A stretch of DNA of 33,119 nt from Spirochaetales bacterium (GCA_007130025.1 SLTF01000025.1:1-33119); one strand, 5' to 3'; positions 15,904 to 23,389 are shown, numbered from the stretch's first letter. Made by a program: numbers and translations. Notes: generated by a model from the letters alone, not told the origin.

Positions 15904-16247
15904 CGTTTGGGTACCCTGCGGATGACGTGTTCCCAGTCGGCGGTGCCGTGTTTGCGGAACAGGCTGATGAAGATGGTAAGGCTGACCGCCGTCACCGACA
16001 GTCCGATTACGATGGCGGTGATCATCAGCGCCTGGGGCAGGGGATCGGCCATCCGGGCGAAGTCGGTGTCGCCAATCGGCGGAATGCTGCCCGGCGTGTA
16101 GTTGACCGTGATCAGAAACAGAATTGCCCCGAAATCCATGATGTTCACCGAGACGATGGTCTTGATGATGTTGCGCTTGGTCAGCACCCCGTAGAGACCG
16201 ATGAAGAAGAGCACCAGACTGATGTTCTGCGCGGTGACAAACTGCAC
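15900..16247 (-). CDS. mnhC: Na+/H+ antiporter subunit C (MnhC/MrpC, NuoK-like)
   Basis: A 115-residue membrane protein of the NuoK-like family with three hydrophobic segments. Family features are the opening helix LVLFFIGLYGVLTKRNIIKTIVSVNIMDFGAILFL, the loop with GD and the phrase DPLPQALMITAIVIGLSVTAVSL, which is very characteristic of MrpC. In Mrp antiporters this subunit is part of the membrane interface with D. The start is one base after the mnhB stop region; the stop overlaps mnhD. Confidence 0.95.
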   Translation of the reverse strand: MQFVTAQNISLVLFFIGLYGVLTKRNIIKTIVSVNIMDFGAILFLITVNYTPGSIPPIGDTDFARMADPLPQALMITAIVIGLSVTAVSLTIFISLFRKHGTADWEHVIRRVPKR

Positions 16248-16248
16248 G

Positions 16249-16647
16249 CTACCGGTCCTCGAAAAATGCGTAGCGAAAGACCACGATGGTCAGCCCCAGC
16301 GCGACCTTGAATCCAATCAGCAGGTTCATGAAGATCAGATAGGCTTCGTTCCACTGTGGGTAGCGGCGGCTCAGCGTTCCAAAGACAAACAGCACCGGTA
16401 CCAGAATCAGCACCACCAGCAGCGCCTTCTCAACCAGGTGGGCGCGGTGAATGCTGAAGTCGTCGGTGTGAAAGACCAGATAGCGCCCGATAAAGAGCAC
16501 CGCAAGAATTGCTCCGCCCTGGAAGCCACCTCCCGGGGTGTTGTGCCCGTTCAGAATGACGTAGAGCCCGAACACGATAATAAACGGATAGAGTACCCCG
16601 GTGATTACGGCAACAATGGAGGTGTCCTTCTCCACCGGCTCGATCAT
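16249..16647 (-). CDS. mnhB: Na+/H+ antiporter subunit B (MnhB domain)
   Basis: A 132-residue membrane protein with four hydrophobic segments. The strongly conserved MnhB phrase GHNTPGGGFQGGAILAV lies near residues 34-50, preceded by a first helix (VAVITGVLYPFIIVFGLYVILN). In complete Mrp systems MrpB lies beside the C-terminal part of MrpA; here the matching partners are the separate MbhD- and MbhE-like proteins encoded upstream. The ATG overlaps the stop of the MbhE-like gene by four bases, indicating coupled translation. Confidence 0.95.
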   Translation of the reverse strand: MIEPVEKDTSIVAVITGVLYPFIIVFGLYVILNGHNTPGGGFQGGAILAVLFIGRYLVFHTDDFSIHRAHLVEKALLVVLILVPVLFVFGTLSRRYPQWNEAYLIFMNLLIGFKVALGLTIVVFRYAFFEDR

Positions 16648-16904
16648 TTGTTGCCTCCGATGGTGAAGAAGTGCATCATGCCGATAACGCTGGTTATCAG
16701 GATCAGCGCCTCGAAGATGGTGTCGTACATCCGGTAGTTGAGGTAGATGGCGGCGACGGCGTTTCCCGCGCCGGTGTCCGCCGTGAAATTTTCGATGTAG
16801 TAGCGCGAAACCTCGTTGGGCAGCATCTCACGCTCTCCGTTGGAGAGATAGAGCACAAAGCCCATGAGGAGTACCACAAAGAGTACCACGGCAATCTGTT
16901 TCAT
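16644..16904 (-). CDS. MbhE-like subunit (MrpA C-terminal piece)
   Basis: An 86-residue membrane protein with one N-terminal helix (about 3-20), an extracytoplasmic loop (about 21-60) and a second helix near the end. The YYIENFTADTGAGNAVAAIYLNYRMYDTIFEALIL section is the hallmark of the MbhE family, which equals the last segment of fused MrpA in Firmicutes and proteobacteria. The TGxxNxVxxIYLxxRxxDTxxE pattern carries the conserved Asp and Glu thought to take part in ion movement. It starts 40 bases after the MbhD-like gene and overlaps mnhB by four bases. Confidence 0.88.
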   Translation of the reverse strand: MKQIAVVLFVVLLMGFVLYLSNGEREMLPNEVSRYYIENFTADTGAGNAVAAIYLNYRMYDTIFEALILITSVIGMMHFFTIGGNK

Positions 16905-16944
16905 GGGGTGTTCCCGCCTCCTGCGACGCTTCGATCGGTGTGCT

Positions 16945-17511
16945 TCACGAGGCTTCCTCGTGCAGGGCGAGCTCTTCGTCGTATCGGATGAACTTGCAGT
17001 TCAGATCCTGGTACCGCATGATGATCAGCATCTCAAGCTCATCCACGAAGTAGTTATCCTGGTTTCCGTAGACCGTCAGTTGCTCGCCCTCCTGCCGGAT
17101 GATGAGATCGGAGGAGCGCTTCTCCAGCAATGAAGGAAGATCCTCCGGGGTGCAGATAATCTGGGGCTCCAGCTCCTTGGAGATACAGAACTGTTCGATC
17201 TCGCGCAGGAGCTGTCCGCGTCGCGTTCCTTCGATGATGTAGCGGTCGTCTACCTCGCGGAACATCTCGTTGGTAAAGCGGATGGTGTAGACGCGGTGGC
17301 GCTTCAGTGCGGTGAGGTAGAGCAGGGTCACCAGGCCGCTCGCCATGACCGCCTCGGCAATGGCAACGTCCGGCGCTCCGTAGTAGAGGTAGAGAAAGGA
17401 GAGCAGCAGCGAAAAGATGCCCAGGAAGATGACGGCCATGCGCAGAATCTGGGTCTCGACGGCAATGATGGCCAGCAGCACCAGAAGCAGGAGCAGGATT
17501 GCCTCGGTCAT
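16945..17511 (-). CDS. MbhD-like subunit (DUF4040) with an extra soluble tail
   Basis: A 188-residue protein. Residues 1-75 form three hydrophobic helices of the MbhD/DUF4040 type, with the family phrase YYGAPDVAIAEAVMASGL near 43-60, equal to part of the C-terminal region of fused MrpA. Stand-alone MbhD proteins are normally about 100 residues. Here a hydrophilic extension of about 110 residues follows (with DDRYIIEGTRRGQLL and KRSSDLIIRQEGEQLTVYG), predicted soluble, mixed alpha/beta and acidic. I do not recognise that tail. The gene overlaps mnhG by four bases and is followed by the MbhE-like gene after 40 bases. Confidence 0.85.
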   Translation of the reverse strand: MTEAILLLLLVLLAIIAVETQILRMAVIFLGIFSLLLSFLYLYYGAPDVAIAEAVMASGLVTLLYLTALKRHRVYTIRFTNEMFREVDDRYIIEGTRRGQLLREIEQFCISKELEPQIICTPEDLPSLLEKRSSDLIIRQEGEQLTVYGNQDNYFVDELEMLIIMRYQDLNCKFIRYDEELALHEEAS

Positions 17512-17828
17512 TCGCTACTCCCTTCGGCGCGTACCTCTTTACGAATGGTGTAGCCGCTGCTGTACGCGGAGTGCGCGATGGAATGGGTAGAGATAGGACT
17601 GGTGAGCAGCTCAAATACCAGAATGAGCAGCAACTTGAGCGAGAAAAAACTGAACCCCTGAATCAGCATGGCGCCGAAGATCAACGTGATGAACCCTACG
17701 GTGTCCACCTTCGCCGTGATCACCACGCGGGAGTAAAAATCGTGAAACGTCAATACGCTGTAGATGCCGATGGCCATGAAGACCAGGCTGATTCCCATCA
17801 GAATCTGTCCCGCGATCACGTTGATCAT
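17508..17828 (-). CDS. mnhG: Na+/H+ antiporter subunit G (MnhG/MrpG)
   Basis: A 106-residue membrane protein with three hydrophobic segments and the MnhG pattern: GQILMGISLVFMAIGIYSVLTFHDFYSRVVITAKVDTVGFITLIFGAM, where the DFYSR and VDTVG phrases are diagnostic. The ATG at 17826-17828 overlaps the mnhF stop by four bases, which settles the start against the longer open frame. The stop overlaps the MbhD-like gene in the same way. Confidence 0.94.
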   Translation of the reverse strand: MINVIAGQILMGISLVFMAIGIYSVLTFHDFYSRVVITAKVDTVGFITLIFGAMLIQGFSFFSLKLLLILVFELLTSPISTHSIAHSAYSSGYTIRKEVRAEGSSE

Positions 17829-18082
17829 TCTTCCTTCCTCTCGATGAATCGGGCGATCAGCACGCTGCCGATGTAACCGAGTAACGAGTAGACAATGGCG
17901 ATGTCGAGCAGAAAGGAGCGCTGAATAATCAGGGCAAAGACGATGATCGCCATGATGATCTTGGACGACACCAGGTTGAGCCCAAGAAGGCGGTCCCAGA
18001 TGGTGGGTCCGATAATCACCCGGGTGATTCCCCCGATGGTCAGCAATGCCAGAACGGCAAGCACTACCGCATAGAAGTTCAC
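17825..18082 (-). CDS. mnhF: Na+/H+ antiporter subunit F (MnhF/MrpF)
   Basis: An 85-residue membrane protein with three hydrophobic segments. The conserved phrase RVIIGPTIWDRLLGLNLVSSK at about residues 21-41 and the later RSFLLDIAIVYSLLGYIG identify MnhF. It overlaps both neighbours (mnhE and mnhG) by four bases. Small Mrp subunits of this type are needed for assembly of the whole complex. Confidence 0.95.
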   Translation of the reverse strand: MNFYAVVLAVLALLTIGGITRVIIGPTIWDRLLGLNLVSSKIIMAIIVFALIIQRSFLLDIAIVYSLLGYIGSVLIARFIERKEE

Positions 18083-18570
18083 TGCCGTCCTCCGCTGATG
18101 AGGGATTCAAAGTTGAGCTTGATCTGGGGGCCGGCCTCTTCGGGGTCGGTGGTGGTACAGTCGATCCAGATGACCTTCAGGGTATCTCCTTTACGGTCGA
18201 GGGTCACGGTGCCGGGCGTCAGAGTGATCGAGTTGGCCAGCAGCGATATGTGGAAGTCGCTGGTGAGGCTGGTCTTCACGTCGACGATGCCGACGTTGAG
18301 CTTTCGGGTGAGTACGCGATAGACCGCCTGAACGCCGGCCACGTAGATCTGCACGATGAGCGAAGCGACGTATCGTAACGCCGTCCAGAACCCCAGTCGG
18401 TACGTCTCCTGGTAGTCGCCCCGCAGGACGTACCGGTCGGTGACCAGCATGGTCCCCAACCCGATCAGGGCGCCCATCAATACCGTGGTACCGTCGATCC
18501 GCTCTTCCAGGATAACCCAGACAACGGCGAACACAATCATCATTTTTACGTAGTGCAGCAGACGTTTCAT
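18079..18570 (-). CDS. mnhE: Na+/H+ antiporter subunit E (MnhE/MrpE)
   Basis: A 163-residue protein with N-terminal hydrophobic segments followed by a cytoplasmic domain. The family block LLANSITLTPGTVTLDRKGDTLKV (compare SITLTPGT in MrpE) is clear, as is YVASLIVQIYVAGVQAVYRVL. The open frame extends upstream, but the ATG at 18568-18570 starts the normal family N-terminus. It is the first gene of the operon and is divergent from rubredoxin; no convincing promoter was found, although it must lie in the 161-base gap. Confidence 0.93.
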   Translation of the reverse strand: MKRLLHYVKMMIVFAVVWVILEERIDGTTVLMGALIGLGTMLVTDRYVLRGDYQETYRLGFWTALRYVASLIVQIYVAGVQAVYRVLTRKLNVGIVDVKTSLTSDFHISLLANSITLTPGTVTLDRKGDTLKVIWIDCTTTDPEEAGPQIKLNFESLISGGRQ

Positions 18571-18644
18571 GCGCTGGGCTGAATATAGCAGATTCTTTCT
18601 GCGAGGGGGAACAGGAAAAACGTTGCAAAACCGCCGAGAATGTG

Positions 18645-18677
18645 GTACCAACCAAAGAACACTCGAAGAGTTGGTAC
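18645..18677. repeat. Inverted repeat in the mnhE/rubredoxin divergent region
   Basis: GTACCAAC (18645-18652) and GTTGGTAC (18670-18677) are perfect inverted copies separated by 17 bases. The phrase AAGAACACT also occurs twice nearby (18655-18663 and 18678-18686). Spacing and position would suit an operator controlling either gene; no regulator is identified. Confidence 0.4.
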
Positions 18678-18700
18678 AAGAACACTACCTGTCGTAAGAA

Positions 18701-18718
18701 CCGGTGCAGAAACACCGG
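18701..18718 (+). promoter_or_regulatory. Hairpin just upstream of the rubredoxin ribosome site
   Basis: CCGGTG (18701-18706) and CACCGG (18713-18718) form a perfect 6-bp stem with a 6-base loop. It ends two bases before the AAGGAG ribosome site (18720-18725). It may stabilise the short messenger or tune initiation. Confidence 0.45.
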
Positions 18719-18731
18719 GAAGGAGCCAGCG

Positions 18732-18893
18732 ATGCAGAAGTACGTTTGTGATGTATGTGGGTACATCTACGACCCGGCCGAGGGAGACCCTGACAACGGC
18801 GTCGACGCCGGAACCACCTTTGAAGCGCTCCCGGAAGACTGGGTCTGCCCGATGTGCGGTGCCGGGAAAGAGGACTTCTCTCCCGAAGATTAA
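18732..18893 (+). CDS. Rubredoxin
   Basis: A 53-residue one-iron electron carrier. The two iron-binding knuckles are YVCDVCGYIYDP at the start and WVCPMCGAGKEDF near the end, giving four cysteine ligands in CxxC pairs; the middle carries the usual GTTFEALPEDW. Length is typical. The start is the ATG at 18732, six bases after AAGGAG; the open frame upstream to 18642 is leader. Rubredoxins serve in anaerobes as donors to oxygen or superoxide reductases or other redox enzymes; no partner is adjacent. Its stop lies two bases from the aroC stop on the other strand. Confidence 0.97.
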   Translation: MQKYVCDVCGYIYDPAEGDPDNGVDAGTTFEALPEDWVCPMCGAGKEDFSPED

Positions 18894-18895
18894 TC

Positions 18896-19951
18896 CTACG
18901 CGTGGAGCGCGGCCTGCCGCTTGTAGTGGTCTTCGATCACGAGGCAGGCCATCGCTTCAACCACGGGGACAATCCGCGGACAGATGCAGACGTCGTGTCT
19001 GCCTTCCGTACGGATCTCCCGTTCTTCCCCTGCCACATTTACCGTGCGCTGAGGACGCGCGATCGAAGAGACCGGTTTCACCGGAACCCGAAACACGATG
19101 TCGGCACCGGTTGAGATTCCGCCAATGATGCCGCCGGCGTTGTTGGTCAGGAAGCCGTCTGCCGACATCTGGTCGTTGTGCTCGCTCCCCGTCATATCAG
19201 CCACGCGAAATCCTGCACCAAACTCTATGCCCTTCACCGCGCCAATCGAGAGCATGGCGTGCGCAAGTTCAGCGTCGAGCTTGTCAAACACCGGCTCGCC
19301 AAGGCCGGCCACGACGCCGGAAATGCGACACTCTACAATGCCACCAACGCTGTCGAGCTCGTCCTTGCGAAGCGCAATGTGCTCCATCATTCGCTCCGCG
19401 GCCTGCATGTCGCACGCCCGCAGGAGATTCTTCTCGATTACCTCGGGATCGAAGGATTCGCAGGAGATCCCGCCCGCTTTGACGGTATAGGCCAGAACCG
19501 ACACGCCGCGTCGAGCGAGTAGCTTGCGGGCCACCGCACCTGCCGCAACGCGCCCCGACGTCTCGCGTCCGGAGGCGCGTCCGCTGCCTCGCCAGTCGCG
19601 CATTCCATACTTCTTCAGGTAGGTGTAGTCCGCGTGGCCGGGGCGGAAGAGCTCCTTGATGCTGTCGTAGGCTGAGGGATCGGCATCCGAGTTGTAGAGA
19701 ATCATCATCATGGGGGTGCCGGTTGCCTTCCCTTCAAAGTACCCCGAGACAATGTGAACCGTATCCGGCTCGTTCCGCGGAGTGGTGATGAAGGACTGCC
19801 CCGGTTTTCGGCGGTCGAGTTGAACCTGAACCTCTTCGGTGGAGATTTCAAGGCCCGGAGTGACGCCGTCGACGATAACCCCCACGGCGCCTCCGTGCGA
19901 TTCTCCAAAGGTGGTGATCCGAAACGCGTGCCCGAATGTGCTGCCTGACAT
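18896..19951 (-). CDS. aroC: Chorismate synthase
   Basis: Makes chorismate from EPSP, the last step of the shikimate pathway, using reduced FMN. The 351-residue protein starts MSGSTFGHAFRITTFGESHGGAVGVIVDG, the first family signature with its catalytic His. The second, RPGHADYTYLKKYGMRDWRGSGRASGRET, lies near residues 105-135. The C-terminal block FLTNNAGGIIGGISTG and the R-P-x-R-T-V phrase are present. The ATG at 19949-19951 is favoured by AGGGG seven bases upstream; the long frame beyond it is not coding. It follows aroK after four bases, so the two form an aromatic biosynthesis pair. Confidence 0.98.
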   Translation of the reverse strand: MSGSTFGHAFRITTFGESHGGAVGVIVDGVTPGLEISTEEVQVQLDRRKPGQSFITTPRNEPDTVHIVSGYFEGKATGTPMMMILYNSDADPSAYDSIKELFRPGHADYTYLKKYGMRDWRGSGRASGRETSGRVAAGAVARKLLARRGVSVLAYTVKAGGISCESFDPEVIEKNLLRACDMQAAERMMEHIALRKDELDSVGGIVECRISGVVAGLGEPVFDKLDAELAHAMLSIGAVKGIEFGAGFRVADMTGSEHNDQMSADGFLTNNAGGIIGGISTGADIVFRVPVKPVSSIARPQRTVNVAGEEREIRTEGRHDVCICPRIVPVVEAMACLVIEDHYKRQAALHA

Positions 19952-19955
19952 GAAG

Positions 19956-20504
19956 TTACCCCTGTACGATTCGGACCAGCAGATCCACGCTCGCTGCCGG
20001 GTCCAGGTTTTGAATATCGGCGATCTGGTCTGCTCGTTGTCGATACGCCGTATCGCGCCGGCGAAACAGTTCCGCAAACGCAGCGCGCGGGTCGTCACCC
20101 CGCAGAAAGGGCGGGATGCCTCGACGGACGATCCGGCGGAAGAGAACAGCTTCGTCCTGCAGAAGATACAGAAAAAGCCCGGTATCGGCCAAGCGTTCCA
20201 TCGCCGGTTCGTTGTCGATTGTGCCGCCGCCGAGGGCAACCACATCCGGGGTGCGAAGCGTGGCGGGGTGAGCAATCACGGCGGCTGCTTCCGCCTCCAG
20301 CTCCTGGAATCCCGCCGGACCAAGCTGTTCGTAGATCTCTCTTACGGACGCCGGTGGGCCAAACGAATCGCGCGCGAAGAGATCCATGATGGTTGTATCG
20401 AGGTCCAGGAATGCGCGGTCGAGCCGCTCAGCGAGGAGTTCGCCGAGGGTGCTCTTCCCCGAGTGCTTGACGCCCATGAGGTAGATGCGTGAAGGCAGGC
20501 TCAC
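19956..20504 (-). CDS. aroK: Shikimate kinase
   Basis: Phosphorylates shikimate at the 3-hydroxyl with ATP. From the GTG at 20502-20504 it has 182 residues, near the family norm. The P-loop GVKHSGKST is at 11-19, the substrate aspartates in FLDLDTTI (Asp34, Asp36), the GGG shikimate motif in VALGGGTI, and the lid region RRGIPPFLRG. The P-loop GxxxxGKS is atypical in having His before Ser. The GTG overlaps the stop of the upstream secreted-protein gene as GTGA, so translation is probably coupled; starting at the ATG further in would leave the first strand of the fold incomplete. Confidence 0.93.
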   Translation of the reverse strand: MSLPSRIYLMGVKHSGKSTLGELLAERLDRAFLDLDTTIMDLFARDSFGPPASVREIYEQLGPAGFQELEAEAAAVIAHPATLRTPDVVALGGGTIDNEPAMERLADTGLFLYLLQDEAVLFRRIVRRGIPPFLRGDDPRAAFAELFRRRDTAYRQRADQIADIQNLDPAASVDLLVRIVQG

Positions 20505-21250
20505 GACGGAATGCTCCGCCTCAGGGGCACCGGCGAACGGCGATGATCCATGAATCGCAGATCCACGTGTACCGTGCGGCGAACGAAGAGAAACCCTCCG
20601 TCCGCGCGTACGCGAACTTCGGTGGTGAACCAGCCGGCGTCGTTGACCGCGAAATCCTGCTCCACAGTCATCTCGCGCACGAAGCGCGGCAGAGGAGTGA
20701 CCGATGCTCGCAGGGCGATAGGGTGCCCGGTCTGTGGATTGAGCCACGCGGTACCGGAAATGGTATGTTCCGCGCCGGTCTGGGTGTAGCGGTACTCAAC
20801 CGCCGGTGAGCCGCCCGGCGCACGCGCGGTCCCGACACGAACAAACGACACGGTGTTCTGAATGAGGGGATCAAAGGGGCTCTGCTCCACTGCCGCCATT
20901 GATGCCGCGCGCCCCTCATTGCCGGCATCCTGCGCATCGGAGCCAAAGAGCGGGTTCCCGGTTTCAAGGGATGCGGGGTCGAGCTCGCGACCGTCTTCGC
21001 GCGCTCGCAACAGGCGCGAAGCGAACTCACCGGTATCCGTGACCGAGACGGCAACCTCGATCTCGCGATGCGATCGGCGCACTCCCCGTCCGTCAAACTC
21101 CGCGGACTCGGTCTGCATCCGGGAAGCGTAGACGTCACGGTTCTGTTCAAAGTGCGAGACCGCCGCACTCCAGAGCGAATCGGCGGCAAGCGGCGATACG
21201 ACCACCTGCACGCAGATAGCCATCAGCGAAACAAAAAGAGCACGATGCAT
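20501..21250 (-). CDS. Secreted protein of unknown function
   Basis: A 249-residue protein with a signal peptide: MHRALFVSLMAICVQVVVSPLAADS, cleaved probably after the Ala near residue 22-23. There is no lipobox. The mature part has a helical opening, then mostly beta sequence including repeated strands such as TVSFVRVGTAR, AVEYRYTQTG, GTAWLNPQTGHPIALRASVTPLP and WFTTEVRVRADGGFLF. This resembles LolA/LolB-like or outer-membrane lipoprotein-sorting folds, but only loosely. The ATG at 21248-21250 is preferred because GGAG lies eight bases upstream; a GTG three codons earlier is too close to that site. It lies between the GGDEF-EAL regulator (24 bases) and aroK (overlap). Confidence 0.8.
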   Translation of the reverse strand: MHRALFVSLMAICVQVVVSPLAADSLWSAAVSHFEQNRDVYASRMQTESAEFDGRGVRRSHREIEVAVSVTDTGEFASRLLRAREDGRELDPASLETGNPLFGSDAQDAGNEGRAASMAAVEQSPFDPLIQNTVSFVRVGTARAPGGSPAVEYRYTQTGAEHTISGTAWLNPQTGHPIALRASVTPLPRFVREMTVEQDFAVNDAGWFTTEVRVRADGGFLFVRRTVHVDLRFMDHRRSPVPLRRSIPS

Positions 21251-21274
21251 TCGGGACACTCCGTGGTGCCGATA

Positions 21275-23317
21275 CTATCGCGCGGCCACCTCGATTTCAA
21301 CCAGGGGAGCGGGACGGGCGATTTCGTAGCCCTGTACGTAGTTCACACCAATTCCGGCAAGCTTCTGTTTGACGGATGCCGAGGTGACAAACTCTGCGAT
21401 GGTTTTCATCCCCATGACGTGGCCAATACGGTGAATGGCCTCCACCATGGCCAGGCTGATCGGGTCGGTATCCACATCGCGAACAAACGAGCCGTCGATC
21501 TTGAGGTAGTCGACCGGAAGATTCTTGAGGTAGGCAAACGAGGTGAACCCGTTGCCAAAGTCGTCCAGGGCAAACGACACTCCGAGCTGCCGGAGCCGGT
21601 TCATGAAGCCAACTGCCCGGGAGAGGCTTTCGATGGCGGTTGTCTCGGTTACTTCAAAGCAGAAGAGCCCGGGATCGAGTTCCGATTCGTGGAAGGCCGA
21701 GACCACATAGTCGAGGAACGCCTCGTCTTTGATCGATGCACCGGATATGTTGATGCAGATCGTTCCACCCGGCTCCGGGCGGAGGGTTCCGCAGCGAATC
21801 TTCCCAATTACCGCGTTGAGCACCCATCGATCGATTACCGGCATGAGGTTGTAACGCTCCGCCGCGGGGATGAAGTCTCCCGGACTGACGAGGCTTCCGT
21901 CTTCCTCGCGAAGGCGGATCAGGATTTCGGTTTTGTTCGGATTAATGGGATCGATGGAAACGATCGGTTGGGCAAAGAGGACAAAGCGGTCCTCCTCGAG
22001 CGCGTGGGTAAGCCGGCTGATCCACTGCATCTCGCCGCGGCGCTTGAGGAAGGTGTAATCCGTTGTCTCATATACCTTGACGGTATTCCCACCCTCTTCC
22101 TTCGCGACGTAGCACGCGTCGTCGGCCGCTGCCAGCAGTTCGTAGACGTCTCCGCCGCCGGGAGGAATCGGTACCAGTCCCATACTCGCGGTAATGGTGA
22201 AGCTGTTCTGGTGCCAGATGAATTTTCGATTGAGCTTTGCCAGCAGCGCCACCGCACGCTCTACCCCCTGCTGCGCCGGCAGGTCGCCGAAGATGAGGCC
22301 AAACTCATCACCGCCGAGACGACCAACTATGTGGTGCTTCTCGACACTCTCAATGATTACCGCACCGATCTGCCGAAGCAGCTCGTCCCCGGCAATATGG
22401 CCGCAGACATCGTTGATGACCTTGAATTGATCGAGGTCGATGTAGAGGAAGACCCCTTCGCCGGAGCGCGCGGCTCCTTCGAGTCTGGCAAAAAATTCGT
22501 CGCGGTTGATCAGGCCCGTGAGGATATCGTGACTTGCCTGGTAGACGATGATATCGGACATCTTCTTGGCGTCGGTGACGTCTCGAAACGCGATCGTGCG
22601 TCCTTCACCGCTCTCGGATGAGTCGTGAATGGCCGAGACGGTGCCCTCAATCTGAACGCGCGCACCCTGCTTGTTTTTGATGTTTACATCTTCGAAGTAG
22701 AGGTTTTCACTTCGTGACCCCCCGTGAGCTGAGGGAAGCTGCACCCGCAGCCCGCTGTTGGAGTCATAGAGGCCAAACACGTCTGCGAGTGGCATTCCGT
22801 GGGCCTGCTCGTCGGTCCAGCCGGTGAGCGCTTCGGCGACAGGATTCAGGAACTGAATCCTGTCGTTTTCGTCGGTGGCAATGATTCCGTCGGCCACGCT
22901 GTTGAGAATGGCGGCCAGTTGCCGCTCGTGCTGCTTGACCGCGCGGTGAAGGCGGCTCTTGTGCAGCGCCATGTCGATGGTGGTGTAGAGCTCGCGCTCC
23001 TTGAACGGTTTCAGTACGTAGCCGTACGGCTCGGCTGCCTTTGCACGCTCCAGGGTGCGCTCGTCGGCATAGGCAGTGAGGAAGATCACGGGGATCCGGG
23101 CGCGTTCGCGGATGGCAAGTGCTGCGTCAATTCCATCCGTCTCTCCCGACAGCATGATGTCCATCAGGATGATGTCGGGAAGGAGCTCGTGTGCAAGCTC
23201 AATTGCGCGCTCGGCAGTAGAGGCAACCCCGGCAACCTGGTACCCGAACTTCTCCAGGCGGCGTTGAAGGTCTATTGCGATGATGCGTTCATCCTCGACA
23301 ATCAGGATTCGATCCAT
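21275..23317 (-). CDS. Response regulator with PAS, GGDEF and EAL domains
   Basis: Signal-controlled cyclic-di-GMP enzyme of 680 residues. Receiver domain 1-125 has acidic pocket Glu8/Asp9, phosphoacceptor Asp53 and Lys103. A PAS domain follows (about 133-250) with ILNSVADGIIATDEND. The GGDEF domain (about 262-415) has an intact GGDEF at 335-339, but the inhibitory RxxD site nine residues upstream reads Glu-Lys-His-His and is absent. The EAL domain (about 430-680) has EIL at 464-466 in place of EAL but keeps the catalytic Asn523, Glu555, Asp585/Asp586, Lys606, Glu642 and Gln662. Both synthase and phosphodiesterase activity are therefore possible. No histidine kinase is adjacent. ATG at 23315-23317. 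Confidence 0.95.
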   Translation of the reverse strand: MDRILIVEDERIIAIDLQRRLEKFGYQVAGVASTAERAIELAHELLPDIILMDIMLSGETDGIDAALAIRERARIPVIFLTAYADERTLERAKAAEPYGYVLKPFKERELYTTIDMALHKSRLHRAVKQHERQLAAILNSVADGIIATDENDRIQFLNPVAEALTGWTDEQAHGMPLADVFGLYDSNSGLRVQLPSAHGGSRSENLYFEDVNIKNKQGARVQIEGTVSAIHDSSESGEGRTIAFRDVTDAKKMSDIIVYQASHDILTGLINRDEFFARLEGAARSGEGVFLYIDLDQFKVINDVCGHIAGDELLRQIGAVIIESVEKHHIVGRLGGDEFGLIFGDLPAQQGVERAVALLAKLNRKFIWHQNSFTITASMGLVPIPPGGGDVYELLAAADDACYVAKEEGGNTVKVYETTDYTFLKRRGEMQWISRLTHALEEDRFVLFAQPIVSIDPINPNKTEILIRLREEDGSLVSPGDFIPAAERYNLMPVIDRWVLNAVIGKIRCGTLRPEPGGTICINISGASIKDEAFLDYVVSAFHESELDPGLFCFEVTETTAIESLSRAVGFMNRLRQLGVSFALDDFGNGFTSFAYLKNLPVDYLKIDGSFVRDVDTDPISLAMVEAIHRIGHVMGMKTIAEFVTSASVKQKLAGIGVNYVQGYEIARPAPLVEIEVAAR

Positions 23318-23360
23318 TGCCTATACCTGTCGCCCGTTTCCATAAATTCGCATAGTAACG

Positions 23361-23389
23361 ATGTTAGCATTATTGGAGTAAAAAAGCAA
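23361..23389 (-). promoter_or_regulatory. Extended -10 promoter of the GGDEF-EAL gene
   Basis: On the minus strand, -35 TTGCTT (23384-23389), a 17-base spacer and -10 TAACAT (23361-23366), with TGC directly before the -10 as in extended promoters. It lies between the terminator of the nqr operon and the regulator's ATG, so it should drive the regulator, secreted protein, aroK and aroC. Confidence 0.55.

Noticed and set aside
18642..18731. Longer N-terminus for rubredoxin
   Set aside because: The 30 extra residues are encoded by the hairpin and ribosome-site region; the ATG at 18732 gives a normal-size rubredoxin.
21068..22621. A 517-codon open frame on the plus strand
   Set aside because: Antisense to the GGDEF-EAL gene and the secreted-protein gene.
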